DNA of 64,000 nucleotides, from contig NZ_CP030287.1 of the NCBI RefSeq assembly GCF_003287935.1, forward strand, positions 1,612,001-1,676,000. The letters are read 5' to 3'. Positions 37,249 through 46,490 of this stretch are shown in pieces. The position numbers and the translations under genes are program-made. Numbering within the stretch: the first letter of the stretch is position 1; each line of letters opens with the position of its first letter. The notes below the pieces were generated by a model. That model did not search any database. It was not told the DNA's origin and saw only the letters and a program-made list of their open reading frames with translations. Source of the stretch: Streptomyces sp. ICC1. GTDB taxonomy: Bacteria > Actinomycetota > Actinomycetes > Streptomycetales > Streptomycetaceae.

Positions 37249-37667
37249 CACGACTCACCTGCCTCGCGCCGAACAATCCGGCACTTCATCGGAAGCTTGT
37301 GAGCAGCGCGGGTGAGCGCCTCACGAGCAATCTTCTCGTTCGGGTAGGACAGCTCGAACATGACCCGGCCCGGGTGCACGTTCGCGATCCACCACTCGGG
37401 AGAACCCTTACCGGAACCCATGCGGGTCTCGGCAGGCTTCTTCGTCAGGGGACGGTCCGGGTAGATGTTGATCCAGACCTTGCCGCCACGCTTGATGTGG
37501 CGGGTCATCGCGATACGAGCCGCCTCGATCTGGCGGTTCGTCACGTAAGCCGGGGTCAGCGCCTGGATGCCGTACTCGCCGAACGAGACCTCAGTACCGC
37601 CCTTGGCCATACCGCTGCGCTTCGGGTGGTGCTGCTTGCGGTGCTTGACCCTACGAGGGATCAGCAT
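37248..37667 (-). CDS. rplP: 50S ribosomal protein L16 (uL16)
   Basis: 139 residues. [37 protein letters not shown] and [30 protein letters not shown] are universal L16 signatures. It lies 5 bp after rpsC. Confidence 0.98.
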   Translation of the reverse strand: MLIPRRVKHRKQHHPKRSGMAKGGTEVSFGEYGIQALTPAYVTNRQIEAARIAMTRHIKRGGKVWINIYPDRPLTKKPAETRMGSGKGSPEWWIANVHPGRVMFELSYPNEKIAREALTRAAHKLPMKCRIVRREAGES

Positions 37668-37672
37668 GTCGG

Positions 37673-38515
37673 TCAGGCCTCCGTTCCGGTGCTCTCGGCC
37701 GGAGCGGCGGCGGGAGCGTCGGCCTTGGGGGCCTCGGCACCAGCAGCCTGCTGCGGCTTGCGGCCACCACGGCCGCCGCGCTCGCCACCACGGCCACCAC
37801 GGCCGGCGGGACGGTCGCCAGCGCCTGCGGCACCACGGGCCGGGCGGTTACCCGCACGGGCCGCAGCGTTCTCGGCGCGAACCTCGGCGATGTTCTTGAC
37901 GTCGCCCTTGTAGATCCAGACCTTCACACCGATACGGCCGAAGGTGGTCTTGGCCTCGAAGAAGCCGTAGTCCACGTTCGCGCGCAGGGTGTGCAGCGGC
38001 ACACGGCCTTCGCGGTAGAACTCGGAGCGGGACATCTCGGCGCCGCCGAGGCGACCGCCACACTGGATCTTGATGCCCTTGGCGCCGGCCTTCATCGTGC
38101 CCTGCATGCTCTTACGCATGGCGCGACGGAAGGAGACGCGGGAGGAGAGCTGCTCGGCAACGGCCTGGGCAACCAGCTGAGCGTCGACCTCGGGGTTCTT
38201 GACCTCGAGGATGTTCAGCTGGACCTGCTTGCCCGTCAGCTTCTCGAGGTCACCGCGGATGCGGTCGGCCTCGGCGCCACGGCGGCCGATGACGATGCCC
38301 GGACGAGCGGTGTGGATGTCCACACGCACGCGGTCACGGGTGCGCTCGATCTCAACCTTCGAGATGCCGGCGCGCTCCATGCCGGACGTCATCATCCTGC
38401 GGATGGCGACGTCTTCCTTGACGTAGTCCTTGTACAGCTTGTCGGCGTACCAACGCGACTTGAAGTCGGTGGTGATGCCGAGCCGGAACCCGTGCGGGTT
38501 TACCTTCTGGCCCAT
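37673..38515 (-). CDS. rpsC: 30S ribosomal protein S3 (uS3)
   Basis: 280 residues. [31 protein letters not shown]; the KH domain with [31 protein letters not shown]; and [32 protein letters not shown]. Residues after 215 form an Ala/Gly/Arg-rich disordered tail ([20 protein letters not shown]) longer than in E. coli (233 residues), typical of Streptomyces. Confidence 0.98.
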   Translation of the reverse strand: MGQKVNPHGFRLGITTDFKSRWYADKLYKDYVKEDVAIRRMMTSGMERAGISKVEIERTRDRVRVDIHTARPGIVIGRRGAEADRIRGDLEKLTGKQVQLNILEVKNPEVDAQLVAQAVAEQLSSRVSFRRAMRKSMQGTMKAGAKGIKIQCGGRLGGAEMSRSEFYREGRVPLHTLRANVDYGFFEAKTTFGRIGVKVWIYKGDVKNIAEVRAENAAARAGNRPARGAAGAGDRPAGRGGRGGERGGRGGRKPQQAAGAEAPKADAPAAAPAESTGTEA

Positions 38516-38862
38516 TACCGGGAACCTTCCTTGCTGCTGACGACCACGGTGATGTGGCTGGTCCGCTTGCGGATCCGGTAGGCACGGCCCTGCGCACGCG
38601 GACGGAACCGCTTCAGGGTCGGGCCCTCGTCCACGAACGCCTCGCTGATGACCAGCGTGGAGGCGTCCGGGTGGTTGTAGTTGTGTGCGGCATTGGCAAT
38701 GGCGCTGTCCAGCACCTTGCCAACCGGCACGCTCGCGGCCTGCGGGGCGAAACGCAGGACCGCCTGAGCCTCCGTGGCATCCATGCCACGGATAAGGTCC
38801 ACCACTCGGCGGGCCTTCATGGGCGTGACGCGGATGTACCGCGCCTGGGCCCTGGCTTCCAT
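38515..38862 (-). CDS. rplV: 50S ribosomal protein L22 (uL22)
   Basis: 115 residues. [58 protein letters not shown], and the tunnel-lining hairpin [35 protein letters not shown] 38862 with AAGGGA upstream is chosen over longer frames. 1-bp overlap with rpsC. No obvious macrolide-resistance insertion in the hairpin loop. Confidence 0.97.
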   Translation of the reverse strand: MEARAQARYIRVTPMKARRVVDLIRGMDATEAQAVLRFAPQAASVPVGKVLDSAIANAAHNYNHPDASTLVISEAFVDEGPTLKRFRPRAQGRAYRIRKRTSHITVVVSSKEGSR

Positions 38863-38905
38863 GGTTGTCCCTTCGGTGTAAGTCATAGTCATAACCACCC
38901 CGCCT

Positions 38906-39187
38906 TTAGCGGCGCTTCGACTTCCGGTCGTCCTTGACGTGGCCGCGGAAGGTGCGAGTCGGCGAGAACTCGCCGAGCTTGTGGCCGACCATCGACTCGG
39001 TGACGAACACCGGGACGTGGATCTTGCCGTTGTGCACCGCGATGGTGTGACCCAGCATGGCCGGGATGATCATCGAGCGACGGGACCAGGTCTTAATGAC
39101 GGTCTTGGTACCGGCTTCGTTCTGAACGTCCACCTTCTTAATGAGGTGTCCGTCGACGAAGGGTCCCTTCTTGAGACTGCGCGGCAT
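38906..39187 (-). CDS. rpsS: 30S ribosomal protein S19 (uS19)
   Basis: 93 residues. [83 protein letters not shown] covers the entire family signature. Confidence 0.98.
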   Translation of the reverse strand: MPRSLKKGPFVDGHLIKKVDVQNEAGTKTVIKTWSRRSMIIPAMLGHTIAVHNGKIHVPVFVTESMVGHKLGEFSPTRTFRGHVKDDRKSKRR

Positions 39188-39199
39188 CTAAACCCGCTC

Positions 39200-40036
39200 C
39201 TAGCGCTTCTTGTTCGTCTTGCGGCGGCGGACGATGTACTTGCTCGAAGCCTTCTTCGGCGAGCGAGTACGACCCTCCTTCTGACCCCACGGGGAGACCG
39301 GGTGGCGACCACCACTGGTCTTACCCTCACCACCACCGTGCGGGTGGTCGACCGGGTTCATCGCGACACCGCGGACGGAGGGGCGAACGCCCTTCCAGCG
39401 CATGCGGCCGGCCTTGCCCCAGTTGATGTTCGACTGCTCGGCGTTGCCGACCTCACCGACGGTGGCGCGGCAGCGCGCGTCGACGAGACGGATCTCACCG
39501 GACGGCATACGAAGGTGGGCCATGGTGCCCTCCTTCGCCAGCAGCTGCACGGAGGCACCAGCGGAGCGGGCGAACTTCGCGCCACCACCGGGACGGAGCT
39601 CGATCGCGTGGATCGTGGTACCGACCGGGATGTTGCGGAGCGCCAGGTTGTTACCGGGCTTGATGTCGGCCGTGGGGCCGTTCTCAATCCGGTCACCCTG
39701 CTTCAGGTTCTTCGGCGCAATGATGTAGCGCTTCTCACCGTCGGCGTAGTGCAGGAGCGCGATGCGCGCAGTGCGGTTGGGGTCGTACTCGATGTGCGCG
39801 ACCTTCGCCGGCACGCCGTCCTTGTCGTGACGACGGAAGTCGATCACACGGTAGGCGCGCTTGTGGCCGCCACCCTGGTGTCGAACCGTGATCCGACCGG
39901 TGTTGTTACGGCCGCCCTTGCTGTGCAGGGGGCGGACCAGCGACTTCTCCGGCGTGGACCGCGTGATCTCGACAAAGTCGGCGACGCTGGAGCCACGACG
40001 GCCCGGGGTCGTCGGCTTGTACTTGCGGATACCCAT
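39200..40036 (-). CDS. rplB: 50S ribosomal protein L2 (uL2)
   Basis: 278 residues. [59 protein letters not shown] and the peptidyl-transferase-proximal [30 protein letters not shown] are present (His in DHPHGGGEG). Confidence 0.98.
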   Translation of the reverse strand: MGIRKYKPTTPGRRGSSVADFVEITRSTPEKSLVRPLHSKGGRNNTGRITVRHQGGGHKRAYRVIDFRRHDKDGVPAKVAHIEYDPNRTARIALLHYADGEKRYIIAPKNLKQGDRIENGPTADIKPGNNLALRNIPVGTTIHAIELRPGGGAKFARSAGASVQLLAKEGTMAHLRMPSGEIRLVDARCRATVGEVGNAEQSNINWGKAGRMRWKGVRPSVRGVAMNPVDHPHGGGEGKTSGGRHPVSPWGQKEGRTRSPKKASSKYIVRRRKTNKKR

Positions 40037-40075
40037 TTCTCAGTCCTCGTCCGATTCCGGACGACTAGACCTCCG

Positions 40076-40399
40076 TTAGGAGGCCTGGCCGCCGAAGATG
40101 TCGATTCGGTCGCCCTCAGCGAGGGTCACGATGGCGCGCTTGGTGTCAGCGCGCTTGCCGAAACCGGTCTTGGTGCGCTTGCGCTTACCCTGACGGTTGA
40201 TCGTGTTGACCCCGGTGACCTTGACCCCGAAGACCGCCTCGACGGCCTGCTTGATCTGAGTCTTGTTGGAGCCAGGCGCGACGATGAACGTGTACTTGTT
40301 CTCGTCCAGCAGCGCGTAGCTCTTCTCCGAGACAACCGGCTTGATCAGCAGGTCGCGCGGGTCAGTGAAGGTCTTGCTGGTAACGGTCGCCTCAGACAT
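40076..40399 (-). CDS. rplW: 50S ribosomal protein L23 (uL23)
   Basis: 107 residues. [71 protein letters not shown]. Its ATG overlaps the rplD stop by 1 bp. Confidence 0.98.
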   Translation of the reverse strand: MSEATVTSKTFTDPRDLLIKPVVSEKSYALLDENKYTFIVAPGSNKTQIKQAVEAVFGVKVTGVNTINRQGKRKRTKTGFGKRADTKRAIVTLAEGDRIDIFGGQAS

Positions 40400-41049
40400 C
40401 AGGCGTCGCTCCCTTCGGTCTCATCGGCCTTGGGGCCAGACACGAAGGACTCGAAAGCGGCCTGAGTGAAGACCACGTCGTCAGAGACGATCACGTCGTA
40501 CGTGTTCAGCTGGCCCGGCTCCAGGATGTGAACCTGGGGCAGGTTGCGGGCGGACAGCCACGCGGCCTCGTCGGCGCGCTCGACGACCAGGAGCAGGTTC
40601 CTGCGCTCCGAGATCTTGCCGAACAGCGTCTTGGCGGCCTTCGTGGAGGCAGCACCCTCGACCACGCCGGTGACGACGTGGATGCGGGAGTGGCGCGCGC
40701 GGTCCGAGAGGGCACCGCGGAGAGCGGCGGCCTTCATCTTCTTCGGGGTCCGCTGCGAGTAGTCACGCGGCTGCGGGCCGTGGACGACGCCACCGCCTAC
40801 GAACTGCGGAGCGCGGGTGGAACCCTGGCGTGCGCGGCCGGTGCCCTTCTGGCGGTACGGCTTGCGGCCACCACCACGGACTTCGCCACGACGCTTGGTC
40901 TTGTGCGTGCCCTGACGGGCAGCAGCCAGCTGAGCGACAACGACCTGGTGGATCAGCGGAATGCTGGTCTTCGCGTCGAAGATCTCCGCGGGGAGCTCGA
41001 CGGTACCGGCCTTGTCGCCTGCCGGCGAAAGGATGTCAATGGTGCTCAT
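40399..41049 (-). CDS. rplD: 50S ribosomal protein L4 (uL4)
   Basis: 216 residues. The exit-tunnel loop is [72 protein letters not shown] 41049 ([15 protein letters not shown]) is 4 bp from rplC. In some bacteria L4 represses this operon through its leader; whether that happens here is unknown. Confidence 0.98.
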   Translation of the reverse strand: MSTIDILSPAGDKAGTVELPAEIFDAKTSIPLIHQVVVAQLAAARQGTHKTKRRGEVRGGGRKPYRQKGTGRARQGSTRAPQFVGGGVVHGPQPRDYSQRTPKKMKAAALRGALSDRARHSRIHVVTGVVEGAASTKAAKTLFGKISERRNLLLVVERADEAAWLSARNLPQVHILEPGQLNTYDVIVSDDVVFTQAAFESFVSGPKADETEGSDA

Positions 41050-41053
41050 TACC

Positions 41054-41698
41054 TCAAGCCCCCTTGGCCGCGGTACGGACCAGGACGAGGCCGCCGTTCG
41101 GACCGGGGACCGCACCCTTGATGAGGAGCAGACCCTTCTCCGCGTCAACCGCGTGGATGGTCAGGTTCTGGGTGGTGACGCGCTCGTTGCCCATACGACC
41201 GGCCATGCGCATGCCCTTGAAGACACGCCCAGGGGTGGCGCAGCCACCGATCGAACCGGGGGAGCGGTGCTTGCGCTGCACGCCGTGACCGGCGCCGAGG
41301 CCCTTGAAGTTGTGACGCTTCATGACACCGGCGAAGCCCTTGCCCTTGCTGTTGCCCGTGACGTCAACCTTGACGCCGGACTCGAACACGGCAGCCGTGA
41401 TCTCCTGGCCGAGCGTGTACTCGCTGGCGTCGGAGGTACGGAGCTCCACCAGGTGGCGGCGCGGGGTTACGTCAGCCTTGGCGAAGTGACCCTTGAGGGG
41501 CTTGTTCACCTTGCGCGGGTCAATCTCGCCGAAGGCGATCTGGACCGACTCGTAGCCATCGATTTCGTTCTTGCGGACCTGGGTAACGACGCAGGGCCCG
41601 GCCTTGACGACGGTCACCGGGACGACACGGTTGTTCTCGTCCCAGACCTGGGTCATGCCGAGCTTCTCGCCCAGGACGCCCTTGATCTGCTTTGCCAT
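41054..41698 (-). CDS. rplC: 50S ribosomal protein L3 (uL3)
   Basis: 214 residues. [40 protein letters not shown], and the central [57 protein letters not shown], including the Gln that is methylated in E. coli (GVQRKHR region). Confidence 0.98.
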   Translation of the reverse strand: MAKQIKGVLGEKLGMTQVWDENNRVVPVTVVKAGPCVVTQVRKNEIDGYESVQIAFGEIDPRKVNKPLKGHFAKADVTPRRHLVELRTSDASEYTLGQEITAAVFESGVKVDVTGNSKGKGFAGVMKRHNFKGLGAGHGVQRKHRSPGSIGGCATPGRVFKGMRMAGRMGNERVTTQNLTIHAVDAEKGLLLIKGAVPGPNGGLVLVRTAAKGA

Positions 41699-41712
41699 CT
41701 TCTCGACGCCTC

Positions 41713-42021
41713 TCAGAGCTTGATCTCGATGTCAACGCCGGCCGGAAGGTCCAGGCGCATCAGCGAGTCAACGGTCTTGGGAGTCGGGTCGAGGATGTCG
41801 ATCAGGCGCTTGTGAGTGCGCATCTCGAAGTGCTCGCGCGAGTCCTTGTACTTGTGCGGCGACTTGATGACGCAGTACACGTTCTTCTCAGTGGGCAGCG
41901 GCACCGGGCCCGCGACCGACGCACCAGTGCGCGTCACCGTCTCGACGATCTTCTTCGCCGACGAATCGATGACCTCGTGGTCGTAGGCCTTGAGCCGGAT
42001 GCGGATCTTCTGTCCCGCCAT
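41713..42021 (-). CDS. rpsJ: 30S ribosomal protein S10 (uS10/NusE)
   Basis: 102 residues. [76 protein letters not shown] spans the entire protein. First gene of the S10 operon, preceded by a long untranslated leader of nearly 400 nt. Longer upstream frames are not conserved. Confidence 0.98.
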   Translation of the reverse strand: MAGQKIRIRLKAYDHEVIDSSAKKIVETVTRTGASVAGPVPLPTEKNVYCVIKSPHKYKDSREHFEMRTHKRLIDILDPTPKTVDSLMRLDLPAGVDIEIKL

Positions 42022-42415
42022 GGCTACTCCGTAGTCCTGTCTGTTGTGGAAACGCTCTGGCATTTCGGGCGGCTGCGGATCGCTCCGCCGCTTTCCTCCG
42101 ACCCACGCGGTCGGGCGTGTCGCACTCCCTCTACAGAAAATTCCCATACGGAAATTCCCTCGTCCAAGGGGGTGCGGTCCCAAGACCGCGGTTCGGGGGA
42201 AAACACCCACCGAATGCCTGGTAGGCACCGTGCTGACGCTTCCCAGAAGATTCCCGTACGTCCGCCCCATTGCTGCCCCGGAGGGCAGATAGGGCGACGA
42301 GTACTGTGGGACTCGCTTCCGGTCCTCCCGGCGGGAGGCGCGCAGCATCGGCACTCAGCCGAGCAACTTGAGTAGTCTGCCATACGAGACACGTACTGCG
42401 CCAATCGGGCGGAAG
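42022..42415 (-). other. rpsJ 5' leader region with several hairpins and short repeats
   Basis: No coding gene fits here. Contents, as plus-strand positions: the leader hairpin at 42098-42122 shared with rpsL; two AAATTCCC direct repeats 14 bp apart (42138-42145 and 42152-42159); a small hairpin GCGGTC-CCAA-GACCGC at 42174-42189. The AT-rich segment around 42130-42160 stands out against the GC-rich surroundings. Probable regulatory leader of the S10 operon. Confidence 0.55.
42098..42122 (-). promoter_or_regulatory. Conserved leader hairpin, rpsJ copy
   Basis: 24 of 25 bases match 60071-60095 in the rpsL leader (one C/T difference). On the minus strand the core is CCGACC-GCGTG-GGTCGG, a 6-bp stem with a 5-nt loop, 77 nt before the rpsJ ATG. 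Confidence 0.65.
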
Positions 42416-42444
42416 AGAATACCCCGCCACGCTGAGTGGTCAAA
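42416..42444 (-). promoter_or_regulatory. Probable rpsJ (S10 operon) promoter
   Basis: On the minus strand, TTTGAC (42444-42439) and TATTCT (42421-42416) are spaced 17 bp, a good vegetative (HrdB-type) promoter. It lies between the upstream membrane-protein gene and rpsJ and implies a 5' UTR of roughly 385-390 nt. Confidence 0.6.
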
Positions 42445-42488
42445 CTGCACCACGCGGCGGGGATCCCGGTCCCCCGTCCGGCGCCCGC

Positions 42489-43625
42489 TCAGGAGCGCGA
42501 CACGGTGCCGCAACCCTCCCGCTTGTCGGTTTCCATGGCCTGGCTGCGGTCGTACGGGTCCATCGGGGTGCCGGAGGGCGTGGGGCCGGTCGGCGCGTCC
42601 TCGTCGAAGACGGGGTGCAGGAATCCGTCGTAGACGTCACACGCACTGTTGGACAGGTCCACGTCGAAGCTCTCGAGCCAGAGCTTGCCGGCGGTCGCCT
42701 CCCACTTGCGCGGGTCCGCGATGGCGAAGGTGATCTCGCGCCGCACGATGGAGCGCTCGACCTGGTGCGCGCCCGGCTTCGCCTTCACGAACGGGTACAC
42801 GAAGGTGTAGTCGACCAGCACCTTGGCCCGGCCGGGCTCCGGGTCGGGCTCCACCCACATCCGGCCGCGGACCTTGACCACGTCGCCCGCGGGCTTCAGC
42901 TCGGCCGGATCGGTCCGGGTGAAGACCCACAGCGGGTCGTTGTCCTTGGTCGGGGCCACCAGCGACTGCTCCAGGTCGCCCAGCTGCTTCTTGAGCTTGG
43001 GGTCGACGAGGTCCAGGGCGGCCGCGGGGCGCTCCCCGCGCAGGGTCGCCGGGTCCAGGTTGGCCGTGACCAGGAACTGCTTGGCCTTCTCCAGCGCGTC
43101 GGCGACCTTCTCCTTGCTCATGCCGCCGACCGCCTGGGCCTCCGGCACCTCGATGCCGGCCGCCCCGTCGGCCCACTGCAGGGCCGGGGAGCCACGGAAG
43201 GGGTCCGCGAGCGTGGGCTGGTCCGGGTCCACCGGCGTGGGCGGGGTGCTCGGCCGCGCGGTCTCGGCGGGCAGCGGGTCGCGGGCCGCGGCGTCCCGCC
43301 CGGCCTTGCCGGTGACCTTGTCGATGACCAGCTCCGGCCGGATGGCGACCAGCGCGAGTGCGGCGACGAACGCGATGGCCAGCGCCGCCTTGAGGCGCCG
43401 CCTGCCCCTCCCCCGCCCTTCCTGCCAGGCGGGACCGGTCCGCCAGCCGGGCGGCTGCCCGGAGCCGCCCCGGGCGGCTTCCTCCGCGCGCAGCCGCGCG
43501 GTCACCATGCGGGCCCGCGCGGACGGCTCCTCCGGCGCCTCGCCGGTGCCGGCCCCGGCCTGCTCCTGGAAGCGTGCCCAGTCGTCGTCGGAGACGGACG
43601 GTCCGCCCTCGTCGTTCCTTGCCAT
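42489..43625 (-). CDS. Hypothetical single-pass membrane protein with extracytoplasmic domain
   Basis: 378 residues. N-terminus 1-80 is cytoplasmic, acidic then Arg-rich (GWRTGPAWQEGRGRGRRRL). One helix follows at about 83-101 (KAALAIAFVAALALVAI). After it comes a Pro/Thr-rich linker, then a folded domain (about 150-350) with VRGRMWVEPDPEPGRAKVLVDYTFVYPFVK and RREITFAIADPRKWEATAGKLWLESFDVDLSNSACDVYDGFLHPVF. The pattern suggests an outward-facing beta-rich domain with one Cys pair candidate (SACD..EGCG). I recognise no family. It is downstream of the secreted amidase gene on the same strand. Confidence 0.72.
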   Translation of the reverse strand: MARNDEGGPSVSDDDWARFQEQAGAGTGEAPEEPSARARMVTARLRAEEAARGGSGQPPGWRTGPAWQEGRGRGRRRLKAALAIAFVAALALVAIRPELVIDKVTGKAGRDAAARDPLPAETARPSTPPTPVDPDQPTLADPFRGSPALQWADGAAGIEVPEAQAVGGMSKEKVADALEKAKQFLVTANLDPATLRGERPAAALDLVDPKLKKQLGDLEQSLVAPTKDNDPLWVFTRTDPAELKPAGDVVKVRGRMWVEPDPEPGRAKVLVDYTFVYPFVKAKPGAHQVERSIVRREITFAIADPRKWEATAGKLWLESFDVDLSNSACDVYDGFLHPVFDEDAPTGPTPSGTPMDPYDRSQAMETDKREGCGTVSRS

Positions 43626-43698
43626 GTACCCACCCTGGATGTCGCGGCGGGGGTCCCCCGGACCGTGTCCAGGAGACCCCCGCCGATGGAACTCGGTG

Positions 43699-44797
43699 CT
43701 ACTTGGTGAAGTAGCCCGTGATGTCAGCGATCAGATCGACGCTGCCGTCGTTGTTGAAGAAACTGACCTTCCCGTCCACGACCGGGACGACCACCAGGTT
43801 CGGGATCGTCTGGCCCGGCGTGAAGTTCAGGTTCGAGGCGCTCGAGCGGGTCGTACCGCTCGGGAACACCGACACGTAGCTCGCGGCCGTCGGGTTCGTG
43901 GCGGTCACGTTCAGCACCACCGCGGTGACGCCCGTGGCCGGGATGCCGTTGGTACCGGCGACGGAGAGGGTCACCACGCCCTGGGCGCCGACCTTCTCCT
44001 GCTTCACGCCCAGACCCGCACGCGTGTCCATCAGCCGCTTCGGGCCGATGTTGAGGTGCGTGGAACCCGTACCGGCCGAGGTGAAGTAGCCGGTGATGTC
44101 GGCGATCAGGTCCACCGTGCCGTCGTTGTTGTAGAAGCTGACCTTGCCGTCGACCACCGGGACGACCACCAGGTTCGGGATGGTCTTGCCCGGGGTGAAG
44201 TTCAGGTTCGAGGCGCTCGAGCGGGTCGTACCGCTCGGGAACACCGACACGTAGCTCGCGGCCGTCGGGTTCGTGGCGGTCACGTTCAGCACCACCGCGG
44301 TGACGCCCTCGGCCGGGATGCCGTTGGTGCCCGCGACCGGCAGGGTCACCACACCCTGAGGCCCGACCTTCTCCTGCTTCACACCCAGACCCGCACGCGT
44401 GTCCATCAGCCGCTTCGGGCCGATGTTGAGGTGCGTGGAGCCCTCACCGGCCGAGGTGAAGTAGCCCGTGATGTCGGCGATCAGGTCGATGGAGCCGTCG
44501 TTGTTGAAGAAGTTGACCTTGCCGTCGACCACGGGAACGACCACCAGGTTCGGGATGGTCAGGCCGGGGGTGACGTTGAGGTTCGAGGCGCTGGAGCGCG
44601 CGGTACCGCTCGGGTACACCGACACGTAGCTCGGGGCCGTCGGGTTGGTCGCGGTCACGTTCAGCACGACCGAGGTGACGCCCGTGGCCGGGATGCCGTT
44701 GGTGCCGGCGACCGCGAGGGTCACCACGCCCTGGGGCCCGACCTTCTCCTGCTTCACGCCCAGACCCGCACGCGTGTCCATCAGGCGCTTCGGGGTG
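43699..44797 (-). repeat. Three tandem 375-bp repeats in the amidase gene
   Basis: Unit markers recur at exactly 375-bp steps (MDTR codons at 44024, 44399, 44774). Units 2 and 3 are nearly identical at DNA level; unit 1 (first translated) is more diverged at its edges. Each encodes RLMDTRAGLGVKQEKVG, a TAVVLNVTATNPTA..SYVSV strand block, and VDLIADITGYFT at the end. Confidence 0.92.
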
Positions 44798-46326
44798 ACC
44801 GGGACGAACTTGGCCTCCTTGGGCGCCGAGACCTCCGCGACGACGGTGACCGGGAGGCTCGTGGAGACCTTGCCGTTCTGCGCGGTCGCCCGGACCTCGA
44901 CCTTGTGGGTGCCGGAGGCCAGGACCGCGGTCGCGCTGCGGGCCGAACCGTCCGCGGTCGACGCGGACGCGCCGTCCACGAGCAGGTCGAACTTGGCCAG
45001 CCGGTCGCTCGCCGTGCTGGTGGTCCAGTCGAGGGTCAGGGGCCCGTTGGACTTGTAACTGGCGTTCGGCACGGCCGCGGTGCCGTTGACCGCGGCTATC
45101 TTCAGCCGTGCGGCGGGGCCCGAGGTGCGGATCGAGTCCAGCTGCGCGTAGAGCGAGCCGCCCGGGCACTCGGTGTTGAAGCCGTCGCGGTGACCGGAGA
45201 CGGTCTTGAACGTGTACGACTGGCCCTTGACGAACGTGGCGCCGGTACCGCTCTTCTGGTCCGCGCCCGCCGTCATCGTGGTCGTGGCGTTCATGTCCAC
45301 GTCGTACTGGCCGAGCTTGTAGGCCGCGACCTGGGAGACCGCGTCGCGCGCGGCGTCAGTGGCCCCGGCGCCCGTGTAGTTGCCGAGTACGGCGACACCC
45401 TCGGACTCGGTGTTCCAGCCGTAGGTGTGCGCGCCGATGACCGGCTGGTCGATGCCGCCCTTGCGGCCCTCGAAGACCGTGCCGCACTTGTCGACCAGGA
45501 AGTTGTAGCCGAGGTCCTTCCACCCGTTGGTCTTCACGTGGTACAGGTGGATGCCCCGGACGATGGCCGCGGACTGCGAGCAGTCGTAGGCCGCGGCGTC
45601 CGCCGTGTGGTGGACGAAGACGGCCTTGACCTTGCCGCCCGGCATGTACTCCGGGGACTCGTTGTTGACGCTCTCGTCGGCCTGCCAGTCGGCCCGGGAG
45701 ACGACCGTCGGCTGCGGCGCCGTGGAGACGGGGCCGGGGTCCGCCGCTTCGACGGCGAAGGCCGCCGGTTCGGCGTTCAACTCGCCGTTCTTCCCGGAGC
45801 CGGTGGCGCCCGGGTCCACGAGGTTCAGCTCCAGGCCCGCGGGGAGGCCGCCGCCGCTCGCGCGCACCTCAGCGCCGTTCGACGGGCCGACCCAGACGGG
45901 CTCGGTCGCGCCGTGCGCGGAAGGGCGCTTGCCGTCGAGTCCCGCCTGCACCGGGTCGAGGGTGATCCAGTTGGACCACTTCCCGGTCTCCGCGTTGCGG
46001 CTGCGGGCCTCGATGGTGCCCTTCACCTCGGCGGCGGGGTCCGTCCAGGACACGCCCAGGAGGCCGAAGAGCTCGGTGCCCTGCTTGGCGAGGACGGCCT
46101 CACCGCTGCCCTTGGACTGCAGGGCGAGCTTGCGCACGTCCCCGTCCACGGGACCGGTCTGCTTGGCTCCGGCGCTGTACGCCTTCGCGGCCGCCTTGCC
46201 CTCGCCCCCGCCCTTGCCTTCGGAGGAGACCCATCCGGGTCCTCCCGCCACCCCCTGGAAACCCAGTACCGCAGCCACGCCGAGCGCGGTGGCCAGCGCG
46301 GTGCCGCGCACACGACCCAGTCTCAA
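43699..46326 (-). CDS. Secreted peptidoglycan-recognition-type N-acetylmuramoyl-L-alanine amidase with three C-terminal repeats
   Basis: 875 residues. The signal peptide (LRLGRVRGTALATALGVAAVLGFQGVAGG) is followed by a linker of about 170 residues with beta-rich EARSRNAETGKWSNWITLD. The zinc amidase (amidase_2/PGRP) domain covers about 215-390: AVFVHHTADAAAYDCSQSAAIVRGIHLYH, GYNFLVDKCGTVFEGRKGG, and VSGHRDGFNTECPGGSLYAQL supply the His, His and Cys ligands. An Ig-like segment follows. Three 125-residue repeats (PKRLMDTRAGLGVKQEKVG..) make up the last 370 residues. It should cleave peptidoglycan stems, with repeats likely binding the envelope. TTG 46326 with GGGGAAA upstream; GTG 46311 is the alternative. 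Confidence 0.85.
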   Translation of the reverse strand: MRLGRVRGTALATALGVAAVLGFQGVAGGPGWVSSEGKGGGEGKAAAKAYSAGAKQTGPVDGDVRKLALQSKGSGEAVLAKQGTELFGLLGVSWTDPAAEVKGTIEARSRNAETGKWSNWITLDPVQAGLDGKRPSAHGATEPVWVGPSNGAEVRASGGGLPAGLELNLVDPGATGSGKNGELNAEPAAFAVEAADPGPVSTAPQPTVVSRADWQADESVNNESPEYMPGGKVKAVFVHHTADAAAYDCSQSAAIVRGIHLYHVKTNGWKDLGYNFLVDKCGTVFEGRKGGIDQPVIGAHTYGWNTESEGVAVLGNYTGAGATDAARDAVSQVAAYKLGQYDVDMNATTTMTAGADQKSGTGATFVKGQSYTFKTVSGHRDGFNTECPGGSLYAQLDSIRTSGPAARLKIAAVNGTAAVPNASYKSNGPLTLDWTTSTASDRLAKFDLLVDGASASTADGSARSATAVLASGTHKVEVRATAQNGKVSTSLPVTVVAEVSAPKEAKFVPVTPKRLMDTRAGLGVKQEKVGPQGVVTLAVAGTNGIPATGVTSVVLNVTATNPTAPSYVSVYPSGTARSSASNLNVTPGLTIPNLVVVPVVDGKVNFFNNDGSIDLIADITGYFTSAGEGSTHLNIGPKRLMDTRAGLGVKQEKVGPQGVVTLPVAGTNGIPAEGVTAVVLNVTATNPTAASYVSVFPSGTTRSSASNLNFTPGKTIPNLVVVPVVDGKVSFYNNDGTVDLIADITGYFTSAGTGSTHLNIGPKRLMDTRAGLGVKQEKVGAQGVVTLSVAGTNGIPATGVTAVVLNVTATNPTAASYVSVFPSGTTRSSASNLNFTPGQTIPNLVVVPVVDGKVSFFNNDGSVDLIADITGYFTK

Positions 46327-46490
46327 GTTGTTTCCCCGCCCCTGTAACGAACGCCTGTCCTACAACATCTGATCCGCCGGATGTTACTCACCGGATATCG
46401 AAAGGAGAACGGCGGGGGTCCCCCGGATTCAATGTCCGGGTGGACCCCCGCCGTTGCGGGCCGTACGTCCGGGTACCGGCCGGTACGCGG

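Noticed and set aside
43699..44797. Repeats considered as a CRISPR array or mobile element
   Set aside because: Units are 375 bp, in frame and coding; no spacers, no transposase.
42823..46347. Long plus-strand frame opposite the amidase gene
   Set aside because: Antisense shadow with repetitive Val/His/Asp/Arg content mirroring the three repeats; the minus-strand amidase has clear domains and a signal peptide.
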